From NCBI GenBank assembly GCA_021397845.1, contig CM038048.1, positions 29,200,727-29,264,726 of the forward strand: a DNA stretch of 64,000 bases. The letters run 5' to 3'. Below are positions 10,460 to 22,670 of the stretch, one piece after another; position 1 is the stretch's first letter, and each line of letters starts with the position of its first letter. The translations under genes and the position numbers were made by a program. A model generated the notes under the pieces. That model did not search any database and was not told the DNA's origin. It saw nothing but the letters and a program-made list of their open reading frames with translations. Source of the DNA: Areca catechu (Eukaryota > Streptophyta > Magnoliopsida > Arecales > Arecaceae).

Positions 10460-12783
10460 ATGGCTGAATCGGTAGGAGCCCATGTCACTAGTGGGAGGGA
10501 GGCTGGATCTTCTGGTGCTGGCGAAGAAGTCAGACCAGAGTTGGTCACTAGTTCTGTTTCACTTAGGAAGGTAGCCCACCTTCAAGAGCATTATCACTTA
10601 CCCGAGGGGTTCCTTCTGAAACTTCCGAAACCTGAAGAATGGGTAAATAGTCTTCTCGCCAAACATGTTGCTGTATACGAAGATCATCTGAAGGCCGGTC
10701 TTCGTTTCTCATTGCACCCCTTCTTCGTTAAGATTTTTTGCATGTACTGGATTATGCCCGCACAGCTGACTCCGAATAGTATATGGAACATCTATGGGTT
10801 CTTGGTGCGATGTCACATAGCCAATGTGAGGCCTGGGACCAATATGCTCACTTCCCTCTTTGTCTTGAAGAGGGACTTCCATGGCCATGGGTGGTGGGTT
10901 ATCGTCCCCTGCCCTGGTCATAAATTAATGAAAGACATGCCCAGTGCCATCCATGGGTGGAAACACAATTTTGTTTTTGTTTCTTCTAACCAACCATGGG
11001 GCTTTAATAGTGAGTGGGGAGATCCTTGTTTGGATGCTAATGCTAGCAAGAAGATTCTGGCAGCCAACCAATCTGACTATACCTTGTTGTCTGGTTCGGA
11101 GGCTGTTTCCATCCGGGAGCTATTAAAGAAGAGGAATCTTCACCTCGTTGAGATCAGCATTTTTCCCACATTAGGTACAAACGATTGGGGACTCTGGCTT
11201 CTCCCTTTTTTTGATTTCATTGCCCAGCTAATCTTGAAAGTTGTTTTCATCCGCAGGTGGTAGGTTGAGGCTCGATTTGGGTTTGCTTCGCGAATCCACC
11301 AAGAGGAAGCTTGCTCAGGCATTTTCCTTGAGAGCAGGGGTCAGAAAGAAGGCTCAAGGAGAAGGCCTTAGTAGAAGTGCTTCATCCTCCAGGGGGACGC
11401 TTGGTGGGAGCGAAGAACCATTAGTGGAGTTTTCGGTAGAACTTCCACCAGCTGAACCTTCATTGAGGGTTGACTCCCCAATCCAGATTAGGGAGAGTCC
11501 ATCTCCAATAGTCGACATACCACTACCTTGCCCCCTACTATGGACAGGGGGAAGGCAGGTCAAGTTGAGGAGGAGCCCGTGAGGCGGACCCCTCCAGGTC
11601 GAACTCCCTTGGGCAAGGACTATCCTGTGGACCCTTCACAGTTCTCCAATATGGGTGGTCTTGCCATTCCTGATGTGGCCAGGCAGGTGCTAAAGGGGGT
11701 CTTGCTACCCCATGACATGGCCATTATCCGGGGACCGAGCCTTGCCAAGGTGTCCGATTCCGCCTTTTCTTCTTTCCTACAGGTAGAGCAATCATCGTTT
11801 CTTTTGTTTCCAACAGGCCATTCAGGCTGTGACCAATTTTATGCTTTTTCATGCTTCATTATGTTGGTGTAGCTGCTCTACAACATCACCTTCTTAGAAG
11901 AAGGGCTAGGGAATGTCGATAGCCTCCTTCATGGTTTGAAGGAGGAGCTTCAGGTGGCCAAAGCCGAAAGGGAGGTGGTCGAAGAGCTGAAGCAGTCTAT
12001 GGAGGAGCAGCTCACTTATAGGAATGTCAAAGTTTATGATCTAAAAGGCGAGCTGAAGAAGGCTCATCTGAGCTTCTCTGAACAGGAGGTGAAGTTGAGG
12101 AAGAGGAAGAAGCAGATTCATTTCTTGGAGCATTTCATCAAGGAAAGGCAGGGGAAGGTAGAAAACTTGACCTAGACAACTGAGGAGGCGATAAGGAGGG
12201 TCGACGAGGCAACTCTGAGGGCCGATGTGGTTATGAAGGAGTCTGAAGCCTTGAGAGAGAAGGTGGCTAAGGCAGTCAAAGACTTTAAAAAGTCTTCATA
12301 GTTCAAGAAGGAAGTGACCGAAGCCAGCATGTTCAGCTACCAATTCAGCTTCAATGATGGACTTAGTAGGGTCAGTGAAGCCTTCTTGATCTCGACCTTT
12401 GTAGCATCCCAGCATTTGAGATCGAGGAAGAAGAAGAAGAAGGGATCGCAGCCCCCGCTGAGCCTATCAAGGTGCCGAACCAGCCAGAAGAAGTCCCGAT
12501 TACGGTCGAAGAGTTGTTCATGGACTATCTAATAGGACCGGTCCAAGCTGAAGGTGCTCTAGTGGAAGAGGCTTTGGCCTTGGCCCAGATTAAGGAGGTT
12601 CTTTCAGTTCAAATTGATGAGATCCTCTATTTCGCTGAATCGAGGGTTGCCTCGGATGCTCCATGGGGTCCAATAGGCTACGAGTCTTGTGTTTCTTGCC
12701 CTCTTTTCTGTCGATATATAATTGGCGATTCTCCTTGGATGAGTAAAAGGCTCCCTTTTCCTCTAGAGAATGACTGTACTTGA
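10460..12783 (+). pseudogene. Antisense ORF of element A, PF04195-type, three exons
   Basis: Starts at ACCATGG (10460). Exon 1 (to 11174) carries the PF04195 core: VYEDHLKAGLRFSLHPFF, then PAQLTPNSIWNIYGFLV. A GT at 11175 and CAG at 11254-11256 bound an 82-bp intron aligned with that of element B; exon 2 (11257-11782) begins GGRLRLDLG, is basic/serine-rich, and shifts frame near 11530. A second intron (ACAG|GTAGAG at 11783 to GTGTAG at 11872) leads to exon 3: LLYNITFLEEGL, a long heptad-rich coiled coil, FKKEVTEASMFSYQFSFND, and an acidic tail. Stops in exon 3 (e.g. 12174) and frameshifts disable it. The biochemical role is unknown; the gene lies opposite to gag-pol and so needs its own promoter. 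Confidence 0.7.
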
Positions 12784-13321
12784 ATTGGAATATTGAGAAT
12801 TTTCCCCAAGTGTAGAATCCTCGAACTTGGTCTTGGCTAGGCCATTGAGTCAGGCCAGATAATTCTTCTCCAAGTCAATTTTCCTTGGATGCATATTTTG
12901 TTGCTTAGCTCTCAGGATCAATAGCTAGAAAATTTCATCTTCAGGGGTGACTCTTGGTTCTCCAAAGTTCGCTAGTCGTGATGTTGTTACTGGAATGAGG
13001 ATCGTGCATAGGTCATGGAATCAATGCGACCAGAACCATAAAAGCTATGCTAGGATGAAAGCAGCTTTTTAACTTCCAGTGGTCCCCATCTAGCACGTAG
13101 ATTGGGGGCCCTCATTAATTAGGGCAAACATGCATGGCATGCCCGGAGGTTTATTCGAAATAAGAGCATTCATCCTGAGCTTTCAGTACTCTTGATATAA
13201 GGAAAAAGGGGTCTCCTGGGTCAAACTTTATCTGCTCCTGGCAAAGTCGCTTCTGGCACCATTTTTAACTCCTTTTCCCCTCATTATTGGAGGAGCTTGT
13301 CGTGGTATAAGGCCGAACATA
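12784..13321. other. Non-coding spacer between antisense coding modules
   Basis: About 540 bp with no ORF or repeat I can support. It resembles 3' UTR or intron of the antisense transcription unit. Confidence 0.4.
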
Positions 13322-14432
13322 GTGCAGCTTAGGGAGGTAGCAAAGAGGAGGCCGACGAGGAGCCTCCTAGTGAGGAGATCGGATCGGCGGCGGAGATACA
13401 TCTTGGCATTGTCGCACATTCTGGCTGGGAGTAGCACCCCTGTTGAGATAGGTTCTTCCTCAGGGGAGGAACGGGCCTCTCTTAGAGGAGCCATACTGAC
13501 CGGGCCATCTAGGAGGTCGAGCCCGACACACACTGGTGGGATTCCCCCGTGCATTGAAGATGTCGAGCCCGTGGCTCCGACTGTGGAGGGGAGAAATCCC
13601 ATGTGGCATGACATACCTGTCACTGAGACTGAGAGGTGGGAGTTTGAGGGCCCTTTCTCTGCCATCCTTCCCAGAATACAATAGGTAGATTTTGGTATGT
13701 GTGTTATATGCCTGTGTGCATCAGCTAGGCTGACCTTGCATGTGCTCCTCTTTGGTAGGTTTCTCGTGACCATTTATTATTGGAGAAAAGCATCCGCAAG
13801 TCTGTTAGCTTCGATGATGACCTCCGAAGTCGGGTGACTTCAACCGTAGCTAAAAGGGATGCCACCGAGAGGCTTCGGATTGCCATAGAAGGGGAGTTGG
13901 GTAAGGCTATTGCCTCCAACAATGTCTTAAAAAGATAATTGGGGATGCTTCAGTCACTGGTGGCAGATATGGTGACTATTCTATAGAAGAGGAGGAGGAA
14001 GGTGATCTCTCTTGAGCTGCTGTTGAGGGAAAGTCTTCAGGATGCTGAGGAGCTGAAGACTAAACGAGCCAAATTGGGAAAGAAGATTAGTGAGATAGAG
14101 ACGGATCTTTTAGCAGCCAATCTGAGGGCGGCGCAGGCTGAGGAGAGGTCTTCCCGGGCTATTGAGGCTTACAAGGGTTCGCAGGCTTTTAAGGATGAAG
14201 TGCATGAAGCCGAGTTGGAAAGTTATCTCCTTGCCTATGTCGACTGCCAGGGTAAAGTGAGGAGATTTTCTCCAATTTGGACTTCACTTCGGCCACCATC
14301 CTGGGGGATGGGGCTGAGGTAATAGAAGCTCTGACCAAAGAGACATCGGTGCACCCTACTAAGGGTGATGGGATGGTCACTGGTGAAGCCTTGACTTCTA
14401 CTTCGACTGCCAAAGGGGTCGACGAGGGATAA
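13322..14432 (+). pseudogene. Second antisense coding module of element A (coiled coil)
   Basis: Reading frames give a charged, serine-rich segment (EIGSSSGEERASLRGA), then after TTTGGTAG near 13760 a coiled coil: HLLLEKSIRKSVSFDDDL, LLLRESLQDAEELKTKR, SEIETDLLAANLRAAQAEER. It ends with FKDEVHEAELESYLLAYVD and CQGKVRRFFSNLDF, the same terminal module as at 12300 (FKKEVTEASMFSYQFSFND). No PF04195 core precedes it. Stops at 13682 and within the coil break it. It may be a duplicated 3' half of the antisense gene or part of the same transcript. Confidence 0.55.
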
Positions 14433-15240
14433 AGTCGTTATTATCATTATTATTGTTATTACCCCCTTTTTTTTTGCCAACCAGTTGTAATGTCTCCTCT
14501 CTTTTGAAATAAATGACTACTTTTTTTTGAGTTTGTCTTCTTTGAGTCGATCATCTTTCGATAGATACGTAGAAGATTAGCTAGTTGTCTAGTAGTAGGA
14601 ATCTAGGGTGAGGAGTTTAGAGTCGATTCTTTGGCCTGAGCCGAAGACAAACTCTAAAATGAATCCATGGTGCCATCGAGTCATCGCCAATTCCTTTAGC
14701 ACAGTCAAATGCTTGGGAGAGGACCAAGCTGGACCGTGATTTGTCTTAGTTGGACCGATGTTGACCCCCCATCAGGGTTATTTCCTCTAGGTAGGGAGTC
14801 AAGCAATGGGAAGATGTCACCCTACCTTTGATGGTTGGTTGGAGGACATCGAGTATATTCTTTATTGTCATCACCAAATGTGTTGGTATCCGAGTGGCTG
14901 CATTTCTATGCACCTTGGGAGTCACCAAATGTCCTTTTTCAAAGATGGCCATTAATGCCATATCCATACAGAAAGGGTCACTGAAGATTCGAAGCATCGT
15001 CGACTCCCTTCTCGGGGGTGGTCATTAATGAGTGTATCACCTCTGGAAAGGCCATCCAGGTCTCGATGCATTGCTTTGACATGTGGTACCTTCTGGTTGG
15101 ATTGGAAGAAGGTGTGGAGCATGTCCTCTGCGGACCAAAGTGGGCATGAAGTGCCGTTAAATAGGACCCATCCTCTCGGTAGAGAGGCAAATCCTTACTC
15201 CGAAAGTCATTTTCTTCTTCCTTCTTAGTAGTCTTCGACC
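14433..15240. other. Spacer with TTATTA run and T-rich tract
   Basis: Starts with a (TTATTA)n-like stretch and two T8-T9 runs (14440-14530), the kind of region expected at a 3' UTR. The remainder shows no recognisable coding sequence. Confidence 0.4.
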
Positions 15241-15770
15241 ATGAAGTTCAATCTGGCAGAGCTCCAAGGGATGGCCCGAAAGAGGGCCGCTAGCCCCCAA
15301 ACCGTAGGTGAGCCCAGTGGAAAGGCTCCTTGGGGAGACAATGGCAAGGTCCCCCGGTCTGGGGATGTGGCCCTCTTAGAAAGGAGGGTACGGGTACTAG
15401 AGGCCCAACTGGAGGAGGCGAGGGCTCAGGTCATGAAGGCCGTCGTGGAGGCAGAGGAGGCCAAGAAGGAGGCGGTGGGAGTCATTGCCAAATTCTTGGC
15501 ATCATCAGCCTTCAAAGTGGAGGTTGCTGAGGTGGTGCGGATGCCTACCATCGGGGGTTCCGGGAGCACCAGGAAAAAGCCTTCCGCTATTATGACTTGA
15601 AGGGCCTGGAGAACATCAGGCCTTCCATCCCCTTCCCAGGGCATGAAGATGACTCTGACTTTGAGGAGGAGGTGGAGTCTGATACGGAGGGGAAGTCCAA
15701 AGCCTTGTCGAGCACCTCCCGAGGGTCTGGTACCGTTCGTCGTCATGGGAAGGGACCGATGGTTGGTCTT
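15241..15770 (+). pseudogene. Third antisense coding module of element A (coiled coil, acidic)
   Basis: From ATG at 15241 the product begins MKFNLAELQGMARKRAASP, like the start of exon 2 in this family (GGKM...-type, element B). A heptad coil follows (LERRVRVLEAQLEEARAQV), then FKVEVAEVVRDAYHRGFRE across a one-base shift near 15540, and an acidic end (GHEDDSDFEEEVESD). It has the coil plus FK-EV-E module of the other two blocks with a different sequence. Function unknown; broken by the frameshift. Confidence 0.5.
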
Positions 15771-15939
15771 TGAGCTGTCCCTTCCAGAATCTGATGCTGA
15801 TGCTGCTCTTGTTTTTCTTTTTCTTCTTCTTCTCTTTTTTCCCTTTTTTTTTTGTAAAGTTCTTCTTTTAGATGAATAGAAACATCTTTCTTTTTCCAAG
15901 AAAAGCTTGCCCCAAAATGTTGTGGATTGTGTGGAGTTT
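15771..15939. other. Pyrimidine-rich spacer
   Basis: A TTCTTCTTCTTC/TTTTTT-rich tract (15805-15855) lies between the third antisense module and the tandem array; no coding sequence is visible. Confidence 0.5.
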
Positions 15940-16620
15940 GCCATTAGGATAGGCTGGTTAAGCCGTTCCATGGGGCATCAGTTATTGGTTGGGCGAGCAA
16001 TTTAAGCTTGCTTCGGCATGTTTCGAGTTTTCTATAGGATAGGACGTTCAGTCCATCCCTATGCCTTCTTCTGGAATTAAGGTAGGCCGATTAGGCCTAC
16101 CTTGGCATGTCTTCGGATTTACCATAGGGTAGGTTACGTAAACCATCCCTGCACCTTTGGTTGATCATAAGGGAGCCTGGTTGGGCTCTCCTTTGCACTC
16201 GTTGGGCTTATCGATAAGGTGAGTGGATCATACCCATCTATGTGCTTGTGATCATAAGGTCACCGAATTAGGCTTCCTTTTGCACTCATTGGACATACCG
16301 ATAAGGTGAGTCAATCAGGCCCACCTTTGTACTGGTGATCATAAGGTTACCGAATTAGGATTCCTTTTATGCTCATCAGACATACCGATAAGGTGAGTGG
16401 ATCATACCCACCTTTGCACTTGTGATCATAAGATCGTCAGATTAGGCTTCCTTTTGCACTCATCGGACATACCGATAAGGTGAGTGGATTAGACCCACCT
16501 TTGCACTTGTGATCATAAGGTCTCCAAATTAGGCTTTCTTTTATGCTTATCGAACATACCAATAAGGTGGGTGGATCAGACCCACCTTTGCGCTTATTCG
16601 TCGCTTGTGTTGAATGGGCC
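15940..16620. repeat. 87-bp tandem array of element A, about 8 copies
   Basis: GATAAGGTGAG anchors at 16213, 16300, 16387, 16474 and 16561 (the last as AATAAGG) are exactly 87 bp apart. More degenerate anchors (ACCATAGGG, CTATAGGAT, ATTAGGATAGG) continue leftwards at about 16124, 16036 and 15946. Homogeneity rises towards the pol side. The array sits between the antisense ORFs and the end of pol. Confidence 0.92.
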
Positions 16621-16718
16621 GTTGGGGCCATTTCTATGTCACTGACTGATGATCAAGTAGATTGTTCAAGCTTGCCCTCAGACAGACCTTTATGAAAGCC
16701 TCCCTTTGGTGGGAATGT

Positions 16719-19700
16719 TTATTGATAGTATTCGCAGAGGTTTTGTACATTCCAAGGCTGGGGTAGCATAACACCATCCAAGGTTTCGAGCGGATATGTC
16801 CCCAAGCATATGACCTCCTTGATCCAGTAGGGTCCATCACAATTAGGGGATAGTTTGCCTTATTCCATTAGCCTAGACACTTCGGCTCTCCACAGCACCA
16901 AGTATTCGGGTCGAAAGATTCGCTCTTTCACTTTAGAATTGTAATACTTAGCGACTCTTTGCTGGTACATCACCATCTTGATCTGAGCCTGAAGTCTAGT
17001 GCCTTGCAGTAGATCCAGATTTGCTATCCTGAGTTTTGAGTTTTTGGGTTCCTCATACCCCTCAATCCTTAAAGATTGCAAGGTGACCTCATTGGGGAGG
17101 GTTGCTTCGATACGGTATGCCAGGTTGAATGGAGATTTACCCATGGCTATTCTAGGGGTCGTCCAGTACACCCAAAGAATAAAGTTTAGTTCTTCGGCTC
17201 AAAGCCCCTTGGCATCGTTTAGTCGGGTCTTCAGACCATGAAGAATGGTCCGATTTGTCACTTCGGCCTCTCCGTTGTACTATGGATGACCGACTGTCAT
17301 CAATTTGTGAAGTACATGGTACTGGGTACAAAAGTCTCTGAACTTGGGATTATCGAATTGCCTCCTATTGTCTGTGATTATGGTGTGGGAAATTTCGAAC
17401 GGAAATATAATGAAGTTCTTGACAAAACTTTCAACCTTCCCTTCCATGATATAAGCTAGGGGTTCAGCCTCGACCCACTTGATAAAGTAGTCGATGGCGA
17501 TAATTATAAATTTTCTTTGTCCAGATGCTGGTGGGAACGGGCCAAGAATGTCCATGCCCCTCTGGGCGAAGGGCCAGGGTGTTGTTAGTTGGGTGAGCTG
17601 GCTTGCCAACTATCTCTAGATATTGGTGTACCTCTGGCACTGGTCACATCTTCGAACAAAGTCAGTCTAATCCTTTTGGATGGTGGGCCAGTAGTAATCC
17701 TGGCATATTATTTTGTACACCAGGGATCTACCCCCCAAGTGATCTCCGCATATACCTTCGTGGACTTCTCTTAGGGCATAACCGGCATCCGATGGTCTAA
17801 GGAACTTCAGCAGAGGTTGAGTGAATGATCTCTTGTACAATGTCTTGTCTAAGATGATGTACTGAGATGCCATCCAGCGGACCTTTTTGGCTTCTACCTT
17901 ATCTTCAGGCAATGTGCCCTCGTTCAAGAATTTGAGTATGGGACCGATCCAACTAAGTTTGATCCTAATTTGGTGTACTTCTGAGGCCTCTTTAGTCATG
18001 CTTGGAACTTCAAGGTATTCAATGAAGGTACATCCGAGGGATTCCGGAGTAGTGGTGGCAAGTCTAGATAATGCATCTGCTCAGGAGTTCTCCGATTGGG
18101 GCATATAGGTGATTTCAAAGAGCTCCAATCGAGAGGACAGGGCTCATACCTTTTCTAAATATTGGATCATTATAGGATCCCTAGCTTCGAAGTTGCCTTT
18201 GACTTGGTTCACCACTAGCAGGGAGTCTGAAAAGATCTGGATCTTTCGAACCCCTAAGCTTTCGATGATGTGGAGTCCTGCAAGTAGGGCTTCATATTCG
18301 GCTTGGTTATTTGAAGCATGGAAGGAGAACCTGGAGTGCATACTCCACTGTGTGTCCATCTGGTTTGGCCAGTATGAGTCCTGCTTCGCATCCCATGGAA
18401 TTGGATGCCCCATCCACGTAGAGGACCTACATGGATTCCACATCCTTCGAACTGGCTTCTTCTCCTTCGACTTCCCTGTCAGCCGTTCGGACTTCATCTT
18501 CAGCCTTCCATGTGCATTTGGCTAGGAAGTCAGATAACACCTGCACCTTCATGGTCAATCGAGGTTGAAAGCTGATGTCGAACTCACTTAACTTAACAGC
18601 CCATTTAGTTATTATTCCTGAGGTATCTGGACAATGGAGAATGGCTTTGAGGGGCTGGTCAGTTAAGACCATAATGGCATGGGCATGGAAATAAGGCCGT
18701 AGTCGCTTTGTCGTAATTATCAAGGAGTATATCAACTTTTGCATTCTTGAGTACCTTACCTCCACATCATGCAAGACCTTGCTAATGTAGTAAATTGGCT
18801 TATGGAGCCCGTTTGCTTCTTTTTGGATGAGGATTGAACTAACTGCTTCGTCCATGGTGGAGAGGTACAGGTAGAGAGTCTCTCCTTCATGAGGTTTGGA
18901 GAGTAACGGTGATGTCTCCAAGTACTTTTTAAATTTCTCAAAGGCAAGACGGTAGTCCTCGGTCCATTCGAAGCCCCGGGATTGTCGAAGCACCTTGAAG
19001 AAAGGGAGACACTTCTCAACTGATCGGGAAATGAATCTGCTTAAGGAGGTGATTCTTCCATCAGCTGCTATACTTCCTTCTTATAAGAAGGGTGTCTCAT
19101 ATTCTGGAGGGCTTGGATCTTTTCAGGGTTTGCCTCGATTCCTTGCTTGGTAACGAGGAACCCCAAGAATTTTTCTGAGGTTACCTCGAAAGCACACTTT
19201 GTTGGGTTCAGCTTCATCTAATGGTGCCGTAAGGCGTTGAATGACTCCTCCAGGCCTTTGATGTGGTCTTCTTTAAGGAGGCACTTCAAGATCATGTCGT
19301 TGACATAAGCCTCTATGTTTCTTCCTAGCTGTTCTTTGAACACTTTGTTGATCAGCCTCTAGAATGTTGCCCCGATATTTTTCAGTCCGAATGGCATCAT
19401 CTTGTAGTAGTAGAGACCTTTTTTGGTAAAGAAGGCAATTTTTTCTTCATCCCGAGGGTCCATTCAGATTTGGTTGCACCCAGAGAAGGCATCCATGAAG
19501 CTTAATAACTGATGGCCTGCAGTAGCATCGACCAATTGATCAATTTTCGATAAGGAAAAGCTATCTTTTGGGCAAGCTTTGTCGAGGTCTATGTAATCTA
19601 TGCAGATCCTCCGTTTGTCGCTAGCTTTCTTTACCATTACCATGTTGGCCAACCATTCAGGGTAGTGGACCTCTCGAATAAATCCTGCTCTATGGAGCTT

Positions 19701-19992
19701 GTTTATTTCTTTATCTATCACCCACCACCGCTCTGGAGCGAAATTCCTCTTCTTATGCTGGATCGGCTTGTATTCAAGGATAACTTCCAGCCGATGAGTA
19801 ATCACTTCGGCCAGAATTCCAAACATATCTAAAGCTGACCAAGCAAAAATGTCAGCATTGTTCTTGAGGAAGTAGATTAGCCTCGCTTTTGTTTCTTCAT
19901 CAAGCAAGCATCCAATCTGTACAACTTTGGTGGGGTGCACTTCGGTCAACTGTACCGGGATGGTTCTTTCCGTAAGCTCACCATAGTCTATG
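16719..19992 (-). pseudogene. Element A pol: RT, RNase H, archaeal-type RNase H, integrase
   Basis: Minus-strand order from 19949: RT N-terminal part (KNNADIFAWSALDM, DYIDLDKACPKDSFSLSKID), with the catalytic box reading YVND at 19297-19308 instead of YVDD; RT-linked RNase H (PIYYISKVLHDVEVRYSRMQ); a second, archaeal-type RNase H (SNNQAEYEALLAGLHIIESL); integrase zinc region (CDQCQ), DDE core (GMDILGPFPP, ITDNRRQFDN, GEAEVTNR), and C-terminal domain ending CEYYQ with TAA at 16719-16721. Stops (for example in GHP*YNGEAEV) and frameshifts interrupt several domains. Dual RNase H marks the Tat lineage. The 5' end is cut by chromovirus C. Confidence 0.88.
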
Positions 19993-21536
19993 TGGTGTGG
20001 GCACTAGGATCAGACATAGATTACTAGACACTATTTGGTTTACTTAGTCATGTATCAAAGTTTTGGAAATTTTGCAATCAATTAAGATTGAGTCCTATAA
20101 AAAAAGTTGAGGTTAGTTGATTTGTCTCAACCCTCAACCTTAGTCCAATTTTGAGTCCTGTACTTTAGCCATGAGTCCAGTATAAGTCCAAGTTTTGTAC
20201 AAGAGAGGAGGTTATACTATTTTGAAGTTCCACCAGGTCTCATCCAGGAGTCAGAGAACACTACATCAGATTATTGGATTTTATGTGACACTACAGGATC
20301 CAAGATGCCTTCTGGAAACCCCGATTCCTTCCAGATGCCGTCTAGATGTCCATATTCCCATCCAGATGCTAGAGTATATTCTCAGACCAAGGCATCCATG
20401 ATTCGAGAGGTCCACATGCATCCTATCCCACGGAAATCAAGCCCAGGTGCCAAGCCCAAGCCCTTAAGAAGCAAGATACCAGGAAATATTCCTACTACCA
20501 GGCTACCAGGCCACCCCAGCTTCCAAAGGCCCAAGCCCATGCACCCAAGCCCCTTTGGGCCGGCCCCTTGCAGCTCCTAGAATCCCAATATGCCCCCTAG
20601 GCATCCTTGAAGTGTTGACCAAGTCCAAGAGGTATCCTTAAGTGAGAAGGAGAAGACTAGTCTAACCTAGTTAGGTTTTATGTTCCTACTTGCTTTATGA
20701 TTTGTAATTCTAACCTAGCTAAAAAAGGACATGTAATCTAACTAGGAAAAGGCTTGTTAACCTAAGTGTAACCCTAGTTAAAGAGGGCATGGGAACTCTA
20801 TAAATACCTTACCTCTCTCTCCTCTTGTAATCAATTTTCTCTTATGAATACAATTTGCTAAAATTTTGAGACATTGTCTTGTTCTTGTGTTTGGTTCTTA
20901 TTCTTGAGTGCTCTCCTTGTGTCCCTTGGCCGAACCCCTACTGCCCTAGCTTCTCGCTGCATCCTAAGAGATTAGCCACGTCCAGAGTAAGACACCCTAG
21001 CTACTGCCCCAGTCAAGCAACTACTTCTTCCCCGGGACACCCACACCTAAACCTAATTTTGTTTCCTTCTAAACTATGGTTTTTATTCCTTTGTTTAATT
21101 GCTATTTTGATTGACCCCTGATGCTTGCAGGATCCCCGAGGTGTTTCACCTCCTTAGAGGAGGCTTTCCTTGTTTTCAGACCTGGTCCAGATCAGCCATC
21201 TGATTCAAGGAACTGAAGCTTCTTCTTCCAGGCTCTAATCAGAGTGTGAATGATCCTTTCCACTGCAAAGTTTTCAATCTCTGACTGGTAAGAAACCTTT
21301 CCTTCTCTTATTATCTAACTTGATTGAAGTTAACTATCCTAAGCTGGGAGTTTCTTAATTCTTGGGTCCTGTTACTTTTATTATTTTGCATAAGCACACT
21401 TGCATGATGATTCTTTGCATTGCTAGTTTCCTTGCTAGTCTTTACTTAATTTCAAGAATATAGCCTACAAATTAAATTCTAAAAACATAAAAAAAATTAT
21501 TTTACTATTTTCTTGCAATCTTAGAGTCATCCCACA
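19993..21536 (+). mobile_element. Chromovirus C 5' LTR
   Basis: About 1544 bp, TGGTGTGGGCACTAGG to CATCCCACA. TATA box TATAAATA at 20799-20806, in the context GGGAACTCTATAAATACC shared with the 3' LTR. Several internal open frames are LTR sequence, not genes. Confidence 0.88.
20799..20806 (+). promoter_or_regulatory. TATA box of chromovirus C 5' LTR
   Basis: TATAAATA, conserved at 37617-37624 in the partner LTR, 30-40 bp upstream of a CT-rich segment suitable for transcription start. Confidence 0.7.
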
Positions 21537-22670
21537 TTAGTTTGATATCAGAGCGGGTTTAGGATAGTTTTCACCTGCATTAGATTCACAAAACCCTAAC
21601 TCCTAAAATTTCAGCATCCTGTCACCTGCATTAGAGGTCTAGGTTTTGATCAATTTTGGCATCTTAAACATTTTATTTCTATGTAAAGTTTACACGTCAC
21701 ATCCTCTATTTCATCTTGATAATTTTTATAATTTTTAATTAATTTTAATGAAACTCTAAGTTCTCTAAAATTTGGCATATTATAAACCCTAACAAAAATC
21801 CAGAGATTTCTACAGCAACTTGAAAACCCTAGGATTTGCATCATTATATGATTTTTTTTACATCAAATTTGGTAGAGTTCATCCTCACCATCCATCCTCT
21901 ATTATTAATTTTTTTTGATTTTTTTCTACAACTGTAACTATGTCAAATTCTGCATCTTCAAAACCTTAATTTTTTGAATTCTGCTATTTCTACACCTTGA
22001 CTCAACCTAACCTAATCAACTTCCACACACCCCAATCCTAAGCCTAATTTGATTGCTATCCTAATCAACTCAAACCTAACTTGCCACTTCATAAAATACA
22101 CAAAAATATTTTATTTTTCTGATTGTTTTAGTTTGCATTAGGACTCATTGAATGTCCATCATCTGATTAACCTAATCTTAAGGGCAATCACTATCTAACA
22201 TCAGGGCAGGATTTCATCACCTGTCTTGGGCCCAAAACAACCATTTAACATTTCCACCCAAACCTTAATTAAAATTAATTAGACCTAATTTGCCCTAGTG
22301 GGCTAGGTGACACCCAACAGTTCGGGTCCGAACCGTATGGGCCAACTAGTGCATTTAATCCTTTAGCTATTACTGAAAGCTAGTGTCTAAGGCTGGGGGT
22401 CCAGAGTCAAACGACCTAAGTGGACTAGTGGTTTTAATTAGGACCCTGTGACAAGAAGGGGGAGCCTCCCACCACCCCACCCCCTACCTTGCCAGTGGAA
22501 GGATTAGCTACTGGGTTAAGTGTAAGTTGAGCTGACCCACCCAGTTTTGGCTCTAGGTCTATGAAATCCTAGATTAAGCTAACCAATTTTGCATGCTTGG
22601 CTGCACCATCTCATCCTAACTGACTGTTTGATTATATGACCACTAGATTAGGAACCCAATACCAGAAGTT
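21537..22670 (+). other. Chromovirus C PBS, leader and gag start
   Basis: TTGATATCAGAGCGGG (from 21542) resembles the initiator-Met tRNA site TGGTATCAGAGC. About 1.1 kb of leader follows, homologous in layout to that of element D (shared TCATCACCTGT and GCCCTAGTGGG motifs). An ATG at 22636 opens gag as MTTRLGTQYQ, matching MTTRAGTLYS of element D; the sequence then runs into the solo LTR at 22671. Confidence 0.7.

Noticed and set aside
20195..20580. Basic/Pro-rich ORFs in the chromovirus C LTR
   Set aside because: They lie inside a defined LTR and are disrupted in the partner LTR.
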